A stretch of DNA of 64,000 nucleotides from Synaphobranchus kaupii (Eukaryota; Chordata; Actinopteri; Anguilliformes; Synaphobranchidae), in the NCBI GenBank assembly GCA_029718625.1, contig CM056387.1:37672824-37736823 (forward strand). Direction: 5' to 3'. The notes under the pieces were generated by a model. The model had not been told where the DNA came from. It was given only the letters and a program-made list of their open reading frames with translations, and did not search any database. Below, in pieces: positions 36,101 through 48,459 of the stretch (position 1 is the first letter of the stretch; each line of letters starts with the position of its first letter). Both the position numbers and the translations under genes were made by a program.

Positions 36101-39100
36101 CTGGATAAAACAGCTTCTACACAAAACTGGGAATGAGCATTCACTGACTCATTGCTCAGATTTCCGCTGCGTCTGATTGACCTGTATGTGGAGGTTGAAT
36201 TTCTGCACATAGTCCTTATTCCTCCATTTATATTAGTGATACAGTACTAAGAGTGTATACGCAGAATTCTCAAGATTTGCAATTAAATGCTAACAATGTG
36301 TTATGGCCGCTCTCTTGATTTTGCGATCCTTTCAAAAGCCGTCTCCTCTACATTAACAACGTAGCGTCTGTTTTGTTGTGACAAGTCCATGCAAGTGCGG
36401 TTTTGGGCGGTACACTTCTGTGGGCTGCAGTCCAATTTACTTTTATTATTTTTTTTGTACCGTGTTCTCAGTCTTAACTTGTTTTGAGGAAAGATAAAAA
36501 CGTTTTTTTCCCCCCGCAAAAGTTTAATTTGCAAGGGGGGGGTCCCTGTTCCCTTTATTGTGAATTTGACCATTGAACTATTTCATCCTTGAACTTTTTG
36601 ATCTTATCTGAATTGTATTTGTTTTGAAAATTCCCGTGTGGAACTGTCCTCCTGACGTAGTTCCAGCTCGCTGCTCCGTAGCTGAAACCGTGTGAAAGCT
36701 GACACCTGGCTCTCGTTTACTCCCGGTCAGCACTGACACACCTCCACTGTTCCACTTGATGGTGATGCCTCCGGCCTAGATGTGCTGACCTCTTTTCCAT
36801 TTCACTCTGGTGCTGACAAGCATTGATGCTAGAGGGGCCCGACCCTTCCGAGTCAAACAATGCCACAAACTAATAACATATTAGATTTATTTTTGGCAAC
36901 GAGGAAAATGGGAAGTACATTATCAGAGCTCGTATTCTCATGTAATTTCCGACGTATTTTTGGGACCCGTTTTGTAAGGACAGTGGCATTCAAACGGATC
37001 ACCATGTTGCAGTAGAGCAATGCATGTAAATGAGAGGGGGGGGAGGGAACTGATGTCATTAAAAATTCTGACACACGGTGCTCAACTGTGACTCTAGAAT
37101 GAATAACCTGTTCATGTCAAATCAGTATTCAAATTAAAATTTAATTAGATATGAGCTAGCTGAGAATGTTGTTTTGACTCCTAAAATTTCCACATAAAAC
37201 TGTAGGGTACGTCTCACGCAAAGGTAAGTTAAGGAAAGTGCAAGTATTGCCACTATTTCAGGGTGTGCCCCAGTGATTAGTACAAATAACTTTCTGGCAG
37301 GCTTAAATCAGAAATCAGCAGTTGTGTTTGGATAAGATACACAGATGTGTGTTTCACAAACTGTAGGCACAATTCCCTTGTGAAATCATAATGAACCATT
37401 TCCCGGTTTGTTATGAGTTCGCAGATACTACGTAGGCTCATCACCAGATCACTCACGCATCCCAGGGTTTTGAATGGGGTGGGATCATGATAAAATGAGA
37501 CCCCTTTTTCCTAAATAGGTCCATGAGGTCACAGTACAATTGCCTGCAGCCAAAATAAACTGAGTTGCGTTAATGAAAGAGTAGAGCTCTGTGAAAAGAG
37601 GCTGCTGGTAGATCAGAACTGCCTTAGCAGCATTCCAGTGAAACTTAAGATCTCGATCTTAAAGTTTGACTGTCACTGTGTCCTCTGAAATGGTATGTTT
37701 ATAATTAACAGGCTTTCACTTCCAGCAGTGTTACATAAAACAAGAATGCTATTGCTTAATAATGAATAATTAACGTTTGTTATGCCCACCCGGCATACCA
37801 TATCGACACGCCATATGTGTCATGAACAAAACAGTGTCTTGTGAATGTTACTACAAACATTAAACTGATTAGATGCATACCTTTCAATGCAATTGGCCAA
37901 GTGAAGGTGTTTGTCTTTGCTGGAGCCGTTGTACTCATCTGTAGCTGGTGGTAATTAATTGGAATGTGTAGAATCACTGCTCCCATACAGGGCACGTCTC
38001 AAGGAACAACCAAAACATCTGAACGGGATGCCGTTTTGTGTAGATTGGGATATGTTTAGATGAACTTACAAAACTGACGGTTAAGGTTTTTTTAAAGTTT
38101 TTTTTTAACGTTTTCTCATGAGTCTTAAGGTCAAGTTTTATTTAGCTCCAGTCCGATAATTTGCCATTCCTTCTTTGCTTTGGTTTGGCTTGTTTAATTG
38201 AGATCTTGCTATAGAGAGTCTGGGCTGTTGAGGGGTCTCCCAGACTGGGGTGCCCTGTGTCCCCCTGCACCTGCTGGAGCTCTCTCTCTCTCTTTCTCTC
38301 CGGCCTGTGAATTAGAGTCTGAATGACATGTTGACTTGTCTTTGGGTGTGGCTGGAGAGAGAGACGCACACAGGCTCTCATTTGCCTCCCTTGCGGAATG
38401 CAGTCCTGCTCGTCCGTCCCACTATCAGGGTGCCCAGTCCTGTCATGTTGTTTGAAAACAAGCTGCTGGATCAAAGTGTAAAAGTGTTGCAGTTTTACAG
38501 AGGATCGCTCGGTGAAGTCAATCTGAAAACCCCCTGTGATTGGCTGGAGACCCTGATGTTCACGTACCCTTTATTCACCCAATCAATTAATCCTGAAGTG
38601 TGCATGTCTTCCATTTCCCAACATATCCTTCATCTATATATTTGTTGATGGTAATACAGTGCCACTCACCCGTATAATACACAGTGTACGGGTTAACTCA
38701 GCCTTTTAGAGCTGGTATGGCAGATTGTATGCCTTATAGAGCATTACTCCAGGTCAGTCGTAGCCCTGAACATTTTGTTTAACAAAGAGGGGAACTGGGT
38801 GTGGGAACGGCGCTGTAAATCGAGCTGTTGGTGGGCTTAAACTGAGCCGAGCAGAGACACTTGGGCAGTAGATGGACTCACTCTGACAGGATGCAGGGCA
38901 AAGTGGGGCCGTTCCAGGTGCACTCCTTTCACCCCGGGCCCAGGTGAGCTGAATAGGAATCGACACGGCAGCCCTGCGCAAGTTTTTGTTAAATTTGTGT
39001 GCCTTCAGCAGCTGTCATCCATCTGATTGAACGTTTAAAAACTCACAAGCTCTTCCCTACAGGACTGCCTACAGCAGTGCACCGGAATGTGACCAGCTTT

Positions 39101-42100
39101 TGCATAGTTCCACTGAGTCTGTTCTAGCAGTTGAACTTGAGATGACTTGGAAAAAATTCACGATGCACTTTATCGCAAACTATCAGAGATAGATGAGTAT
39201 TAATAGGATGATGATAGGGTGATAATCCAGTTCTTGAAAGGTTTGACAATTGAAATGAGATTGCAAATAATATAATGTAGTAAGGACAAAACATATGTTA
39301 ATAGTCTGCTCTCGAACTTGAGTATTTGCGTTCTGTTTTGCAAGCAGGATCTGATTTGAATCGGCATGATTCGCACTAATATTGTTAATGTGGCCTCTCC
39401 AAAACGAAATGTCTGTCCCTTTAAGTTCATGAACAAATGCACGCAAAGTTAGTTGGCAGAAAAAAGGTTGTTGGTGTCATTTATGTAAATAAATAAAAAA
39501 TTATACGCATAGATATTTTTTGGTCAGTACCTCTTGTGCAACAGATGAGGCACATTCTATACATATTCTAAACACATTCTATACAAAACAGACTATAGAC
39601 GTCACTTTCAGCTAATGCCTGTCAATGAAAGACCAGCGTATCTACACTCAGGCCCCAAGGCAGAGTAGCTCATTTGCTTGACCATTTGAGTAGGCTAATG
39701 GTGTGTGGGAAAATATCATATTTAGTGCTGTAGCTTATGCAGTGATTCGCATTCCTGTTCTCAGCTAAAATATTCTGTCCACAAAACAAAGGTAGTTTCT
39801 TAGAGCATGTTTTGACATGCAGGCAACTGAAGCCACATTCTAATGATAACTGATTATTATTACTTTAGCATTTCCTGAATGTGGCAGAGCGGTTCAGCTG
39901 TCACCTTGCTTTGCCCTTTATTTGCATGTACGCATTCACATACTCGCTATTCCAGGGCCTCGCCCTCTGCAAACACCATAAAATGAGACTGACGGACGGG
40001 TCTTTTGGAGAAAATTAGTTTTGCTGCACATGCCTTCAAGCGACAACTTGCACAAACCATTATGCTAAAGTGGGGGAAGCTGAAACGTGTCAGTGCACGC
40101 AATGCAGGGCGAGCTGGGCTTTAGTTCCACCTGACCATACACCTCCCTGCCACATGGGGGCAGCAGAGTATACTGCAGGGAACCCACACTTCTTAGTAAA
40201 ATGGGATTTTGCTGATTTTTCAGCAGCACTACCAGGGGTGCGTCCCAATATTCTTCACTCTTCACCTCCTTTCCTCCACTCGCCTCCTCCACTCATCTCC
40301 TACCCAGAAGTATGCAAAAACTGCCTGTTTCAAGTACAGGTAGTTGCATATACAGTATACATTGTACCTGACATTGCGGTTTGCGTTGAGACATTCATTA
40401 ATATGTAATCAGCAACATTAGATTAGCTCAGAAAGGTCGGTTTCTGGGGCACAGAGAAGAGGAGGTGGTAGTGGAGGAAAGGAGGATGCATTTTTTGAGT
40501 ATTGGGGATGCACCCCAGCTCTGTCCAGTCAGGAGCACATGCATTCTCCTTTTTAGTTGTGAGAAGAACAATGCAGGCTGACAACTCAACTGAAGAGCGT
40601 ATCCACAACATATAAACACTGGTTTCAGCCAGTCCTACTGAGTATATTATGTTACATTATATAAATTTAGCAGGTATTTGACGGTATTACACAGAGCAGT
40701 CTACAATATAGGAGAAAAATAAGTGCATCCAATTGAATAATGTAACGTGATATTAATGTCCCTTACAAAAATATATAGGCCTTCCGGCAAACTGTTGTGG
40801 CTAGCCTTTGGCATTGTTGCCGCAAGCTCACATGCAAATTAGCTTTGTGGCAAACTACCCATTTCTATTGTTTGCTGCAAATTCATGGCAAACTATTGGT
40901 GAACAGTTTGCCACTAGTGGCAATACATATAATTGTTTGCCAGCAGATTCCAACAGTGGCAAACTTCTGGCAAACTACTAGCCAACTATCGTTCACCAGA
41001 AGTCCACCACTACTAGCAAAGTCTGGCAACCCTCTGGCAACATTTTGTGGCAAACAATTTAGTTTTGTGCGGGGTGAGAAACCATGCCAGACCTCATGCC
41101 AGACCCAGACATTCCCATAAAGATGCAAAACCTTGTATTTAGTGTGGGTAGTATAGATAAGTACCTTTGTAATGGAGAATAATCCAGATACATTATAATG
41201 ACTTAATGTGTAATTATGCAGTTCATTTAATATATTGTTGGGCTCCTTGGTTCCACAGAACCATATAATAACTGTGTCAATTAATATTTTAGTTCCACCT
41301 TATTATTATTATTATTATTAAGAAATATCAGGGAGATGCTCAGATTAATAACACTTCTTTCTACTCCACATTTTTACCCGTTAGAAACGGGGGATGTCTG
41401 GTGTTTTTGCTTATCCTTGTACGCATGTTGTCTGAAGGTTATCCCGGTGTAAAGCCGCAAACGTCTCCTTTTTTGTTTTCTCCTTGTTTATTGTCTGTGT
41501 TCCTTGGCCTGAAGGGTGTGTGTGTCTGTTTTGGGTGAAGCTGCGTTTGAAGGCCTGCTTGCTGCTTGTTTCTCATTCAGGTTGAGGTTGAGGTTGAGTG
41601 CGCCAACGTTCAGCAGGTGAAGGAAGTACAGGAAACTGTGACGAAGGTGTCCCGAGTGTCGGTGAGGAGTCCAGTTCCGCAAATCGAACCCCAGGCCAAG
41701 CTGGACACACGCTTCTTTGGGGAGCTGCTGGCTGACATCCACCGCAAGAACTGTGACATTTACACCTGCATATCTGAGCATGTCTCTAAGATCCGTGGAC
41801 GGTACGTGGCGGCCTGCTCATTTCGATTGTTGTTCTCATGTTGATTTTTCATGGGATTGTGTTTGAAGTTACCCAGAGCTTAAATCAGCAGCCCTGGCTC
41901 TGAAATGGGGGGTGAATTTAGGTGAAGGATTCACACAAAGTAAAGGATTCAACGATAGTTTGACTTGAAAAATGATGGTATAATCACTGAAAATAACCCC
42001 GATAGACTGTCGTCGTATTTTATTTGCTTTGGGTGCACCTTGGATTGTTTAAGTGCGTTTGGTAGGGGTGCTACTACTTTCCTACGAGTTGCGCTAGCAT

Positions 42101-45100
42101 TAGCAATGTGTGTATGTCCAAAAGAAGGGACAGCATGGAATTATCTGAAAATGGTTTCCATCAATCAACTACATCATGGGTAAGTCATAATTGAGACATT
42201 ATGTCCAAAATTCCGAACTATCCCTTTAACGATTGGCAGTACTGTGCAGGAGAGATGTATTATCTTAGGTTATTGTTTAAATGGTTCAAAACAGTTCATT
42301 TAAATGTTGTGTGTTTAGTATGTAGTGTAAGTGCATAACTCTGTGGTGATGTCACTCTGCTGTACAATCCGTTGAGAATTCTTGCTCTACCACTTTGTTA
42401 TTTACGCTTGTCGGGGCGGGTTCCACGGTAGTCAGTGGGTCTTAATATGCTTTAGTGTGAAGAGTGTGTTTGTGTGAAGATTTATTTGGGATTTCCAAGG
42501 AGCTTCCAGCTCTCATACAGTCAACCACTGCCAGGCTAGCAAAACACCCAGTTACACCCTTACATGGGTGGGCACTGGAGAAATGTGACTGCAATGACTA
42601 CATTACTGCATCTTTAAGTATCATTCTTGCAGCAGTGTTTGATGTTATGAGAATGTTTTGCTGCAGATCACCTTTGTCAGATCCTCACTAGCTTACTCTA
42701 ATGTAAAGCGCTTTATTGAAGCAAAGAAAACTGAAATTGCCATAGTTTAGTGTGGCAGATTTGTTGAATCACGTCTCTGTTGGGAACGCTTAACAAGGAA
42801 TTATTAAATATGATGAGGCAACTTGTGTCTTGGACATCATCTGATAAAACTCCACCTCTCCCTTTTCTTTAACCCTATCTAACCTTGGCCCACAAAAGGT
42901 ACTTTTCACGTTGTGCCTCATTTAAGTGTTAATATCTAAAAAAATATTCAATGCACATCCATGGTTTAAAGTTCGAATTGAAGAAGAAGCTGTATTATTC
43001 AGAAATTTGCAACAGAATAGTTATGTCACAATCATCACATACAGTATATACATAATGGGCCTAGAAATACATAGCCTAATGTTATTATATATGTAAAAAA
43101 AAAAATGTACAAAAGAACGTGTGTTTTTACATCACAACAGCAACGTATTACAGCTGCAAGTGTGATAGTTGCTTGCTGCGGAAATGTCGTCTGTACTGGA
43201 CTTTGGCGAAATGTAATAACAAACTCTTCAGGGTTAACCAGAAAACTGTTGCAGCTTAATACCAGGTAGATATTTTTTTCATAAAACATTTTTATACCAG
43301 TGAATTTAGTGAATTAGGTCTCTAAACCGAAAGTACACCAGGTACTGTACATAGTACAGTAAGCAACGGAAGAGCACAGAATGCTTATATGTACAACATT
43401 TAAAAAATATATTATTGTTCCTATATCAGAAGATGATTTTCTCAGTGTGTATAAAGGGTGCATTTTATTGTCTGTAACTATGGAAAGATGAATGTTGTAA
43501 ACATGGTTTGGGCTATTAGCATCCTGCTGTTTTATTGCCCTGCACTGCAACTTGAGAGAGGTAGGTGTTTTTGCAAGTCATGACCGTTCTGAACAACATT
43601 GCGTCAGAATTTTTTCGGTTTTCTTAAAGCTGTAGTTTATAATTTCAGAGAAACTTGACTACTGTAATTTGGTTGGTTTCGACTACCACTAGGGGGCAAA
43701 GTTAGGTTAAACATTTTATGTCTGTAGCTTCTGTCTCTGACTCATAAATTCAAGAGAAGTCTTGCTTTTTATATCAGTGTTCAGTGCATGTGAAACGCAG
43801 CCTAATTTCTTGGCTATTTGGTTTGACTCTGAAATGCTTTTGCCTTTAATGCATTAAAACTTTTTCCATTTGCCATTTTCAGGAAACAAAGCTTTGACAC
43901 CACTGACTACAAGGTATGAAGGCTCCACTTCTGATTCTTCAAAAAATATAAATTTTCTGGCCATTTTTTTAAATTTTTTTATTGAGATAACACCGTATTC
44001 TAACCTATGCTACGTGGGTGCGTTTCTCAAAATGTGGGTGGTACAGGGCATGATATTCTAATGACCTGTTTCTTGTACCTGCCCCCTGGGTTGCCAGCTT
44101 TCTACTAAAAAAATGTGTGTGTGGGTATACATTTTCAACATGTCAGTGACATTGCCTTTAATAAGCGCATTTGCCGTTGTAAAATCCTACCTTTGTGCAT
44201 CGTAGTTGCTTTTGCGTGATGGGGGAGGCAGTGAACGTATTAATCCGTTACATTGATAAAATGATCATAGCTCCTATTGATGACTTGGATATACCCATCA
44301 CACAATCAAAACAAATAATCGCTGGACAGTGGTTGCACACAATATTATTAAGTAAACAAATAAATTGTTGGATTTACTGAAAAAAAAAAGATTTAAAAAT
44401 CTAATCGATTTACCTTATAAAGTAATGTATCCTATGGCGGTTGAACACAATAGCCTATAGCGACGTCTTCATCTTAAATAATTTTGGAGAAGCTGTCCTG
44501 ACACAAGTAGGCTACAAAATCGTCTCTCTGTCCAAGCGAATATGATCCATACACTGCCTATCAATTAATCCATCTAATATTGGTCTGTTATGATATACCA
44601 GACGGTCAATCATAGCCTGCTTTTACATATTTTTCTTTTTATTACAGCTCTTTGATAATTGCAAGTTAGCTATGCAAAGGAAAGTATGACCAATATTATA
44701 TTCGAATAACTCATGCACTCATTCTAATATCCAATTATGCAAAATGTGCTGTATTTTTTATAATAATCTATTGGCGGTGCTAGACATAATCACCTTTTTT
44801 CTGAACAAAGTTTCACGGAAAAAGATTATTCAGTGAAAACTCTGAATATGTGTATTTTGCTGACACGCCTCCTTTTCTTCAAATCTCCACTGCACGCGCA
44901 TATACAGTATACTGGAGAGACGCTTAAAACAGCAGATAAGTCAAATGTCTGAATCACAAATAGTTTAAGCTACGCGGAAGTTCACAAGTAAATCCCATTT
45001 GCGCGTGCTTATCTCAAATCTGAATCTGGCCCTTACTTATTTATTCCATGTTTCCCAGAAGCTCAGGTTAAATGGTCAGCATTTACCTGTCAATTTACCT

Positions 45101-48100
45101 GTTTATCCATTCTCCTAAGGTGGGAAAAGAGGAAGTTGAGGCTTTGATCCCGAAGGGTGTATCTGAACTGACCAAGCAACAGATCCGCTACCTGCTGCAG
45201 GTAGGCATGTGCAAGCCGTGTTCCACAAGGTGTCTGGCATTCATTCTTCAAACGGATACTGCACAGATCTGTTCCAGTTCATTGATGTTTTTCATATGGA
45301 AAGTTTGCTACGACGGTCGGCTTGCTGGTCAAAATGAGCTGTCTAGATGATTATCAAATCACCAGCTCTGCTCTGGGTTTCCACTACAGAAGCACTAAAA
45401 ACACACCACACTCCTCCTCACACTTCCACAAACCCGTATGACTGCTGATAACACCACACTCCTCCTCACTCTTCCTCAGACCCGTATGACTGCTGATAAC
45501 ACCACGCTCCTCCGCACTCTTCCTCAGACCCGTATGACTACTGATAACACCGCGCTCCTCCGCACTCTTCCTCAGACCCGTATGACTGCTGATAACACCA
45601 CGCTCCTCCGCACTCTTCCTCAGACACGTATGACTACTGATAACACCACACTCTTCCTCACACTTCCACAGACCCGTATGACTGCTGATAACACCATACT
45701 CCTCCTCACTCTTCCTCAGACCTGTATGACTGCTGATAATGCCACACTCTTCCTCATCTTTCCACGGAACCGTATGACTACTGATAACACCACACTCCTC
45801 CTCACTCGTTCTCAGACCCGTATGACTGCTGATACCACCACATTCATCCTCACTCTTCTTCAGACCCATATGACTACTGATAATGCCACACTCTTCCTCA
45901 TCTTTCCACAGAACCGTATGACTACTGATAACACCACACTCCTCCTCACTCTTCCTCAGAACTGTATGACTGGTGATAACACCACACTCCTCCTCACTCT
46001 TTCTCAGACCCGTATGACTGCTGATAACACCATGAGACTCCTCCTCTCCACCTTCAGCAGCCTGAGGGAAGAGCTGATCCATCTGCAGGAGGACCTGAAG
46101 GTAAGAGAATCCATCCTCACACTCACATGCCTGAACAGCAGAGTAAATGCTATTTAATACGTGTTGGAGGTGCACTGGAATTGTAGGTTGCTTGGCAAAT
46201 GGCGCAAAGGCACTCTCTCTGCAGCCTGCATTTGGTGAAACCAGAATGTGATTATTGTTGTGTGGTGTTATTAGACATAAGACAGTAGGCTAGTAGGCAC
46301 ATCCAACCCAGTTTGGGCTCAGGTGCAGGCCAAAATGAACAACTAAAAGTATAAAATAAAGAATAGCTGCACACTGAAAATATAAGCTTCCAAAATGCGT
46401 CAATTTATTCAACGGTTACGCAACGTTTCGACCATCAAGGTCTTCCTCAGACAAAAACGAAGACCTCACGAAGATCTTGTTGCTCGAAACGTTCCGTTAA
46501 TAAAATGAATGAAAGAAGGAACGAAGACTCAGGCATTCCAGGGGACAACAGCCCTCTCAGTGCAGTTTTCAGAGCCTGTCTCCGCCCTCAGCGCCTGGAG
46601 AGTGAGAAGGAGGAGCTGGAGAGGGATCTGAGCTTCAAAGCAGACCAGGCCCAGCAGTATGACCACCTCCTGGAGGCTGTGCGGGAGAACAACAGGCAGC
46701 TGCAGGTGGGTAAACCAGCAGGTTCCATCCCTCCCCATCCACCCTCATCCGGCCCCACCCTGCCTCATCCCTCCCCATATGGTCCCCATCCAGTCCCATG
46801 AATGGAAATTAATGCTATAAATGCTACAAGTAAATTAAATACATTGTAAATGCTATAAGTAAATGAGTAAACGTGTGTGTATGTGTGTGTGTGTATATGT
46901 GCGTGTGTGGGAAGAAAAGCGCAGTTATGTGATCTGCGTTCCCTCAGTAGGCTGCAGTATTGCTGCTCTTTCCTGCAGGTGTCATTGAAAGAGAGCAGCT
47001 CAGCGCAGCGTAAAATGGAGACCCAGCTGCTAAGCGCACGCACCTCCGAGTCGTCCCACGACTTCCGCGTCAAGGAGCTGGACGGCCGACTCAAAGCCCT
47101 GGAGAAGGAGAACGAGATGCTGCGTCAAAAGGTCCTCCCTCAGCTCCGTTTACCACCCACCCTTATCCCCACTCTCAGCTCCATCACCACCCACCCTTAT
47201 CCCCACTCTCAGCTCCATCACCACCCACCCTTATCCCCACCCTCAGCTCCACCACCACCCAAGAATTACAGGAACAGGCCATTCTGTCCATCTGATTTTC
47301 TACATGCAAACTGCTGCACCTGCATCAAGTGTGGACTTGAATATCCCGAGGGTCTCTGACTGTGTTCCACACATTAACAACTGCGTGTAAAGCGAGGCTT
47401 ACTCAATTTTTTGTGGGGACTTATCTTTAGTTAGTTCCCCCTTGTTTTTCTGACACTCGACCTGAAACAGCCGTTAGTTTGATAGTTTTATTCGGTTAAA
47501 CTATGAATTTAGAAACTTCAGTGGAAGGAGGAGTGAGGATTATTATGGGATGTTGGAGGTGGAGTGATACAATGTTGCAGTTGCAGGGCTGGAGTGTGGT
47601 GCTCCCAGCACAGCAGAAAACTGCGCCTTTATTCGGTATGACATAGCCTAACTAATAAGGCTAACTAAAGTATTCCTTTGCCACGATATTTTAAGCAAAA
47701 GTTTGTCATTGATTTATCTCTCTACAGTTTGGATATTTGGCAATGTGACTTACATTGTTTGAGTTTGGTTTTTGATTCCTTGACAGTTTGAGCTTTGGAA
47801 ATGCACGGAAGCTATTTGTGTTATGTACATTGCTCAAGGGTACAACGGCATTGCTTTGCCTGGGAAACAACCCACACCCTCAGATTTACAACCACTATAC
47901 CGCAGTGATGCAGAATCAGTGTAGGGCATCTGTTTATGAAGAGAGAGGTTTTTCGTTACAGTTTAAGTTCCATTTATTTATTTGGCATAACACTTTTGTA
48001 CTAAGCAAATTCTATGGGCAATATAAGCAGAGGCACCAGGAGAGAGCAGTCAGCAGCACAATGCATTGTAGTATAGTCGTAATGTAACGTTTGCATATTG

Positions 48101-48410
48101 AACAGCCTCTCACTCCCATGATTCTCTCTCGTCCTTTCCTCAGCTGGCCGGACAGAGCAGCACCATGACCCTCCAGACCAAAACAGAAGAGCTGTCCAGG
48201 CAGTATAATCAAATGCTGAGCGCATTGCGCGAGGAGAAGGACAAGGAGCTGCAGATGCTAAAGGTCAGGGGACGAAGGATCTCTTATTATCTCACTGGCT
48301 GTTAATCAGCCATTTTTAAAGGTTTTATAGAGGAAATGACAGCATAAAGCTTGTGACACTTTGTACAACACTGGGGTTCCTTTATTTCACCCCCCTCCCC
48401 CCAGCCCCCC

Positions 48411-48459
<49 letters not shown>

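Noticed and set aside
45432..46007. CRISPR-like appearance of regular repeats (also at 49181 and 61137)
   Set aside because: There are no unique spacers; units are contiguous tandem copies in a vertebrate intron. No cas genes.
45384..46175. 263-residue reverse-strand ORF (GVISSHTGLRKSEEE-type repeats)
   Set aside because: Antisense shadow of the 48-bp array; a 48-bp period keeps all open frames open. There is no start context or homology.
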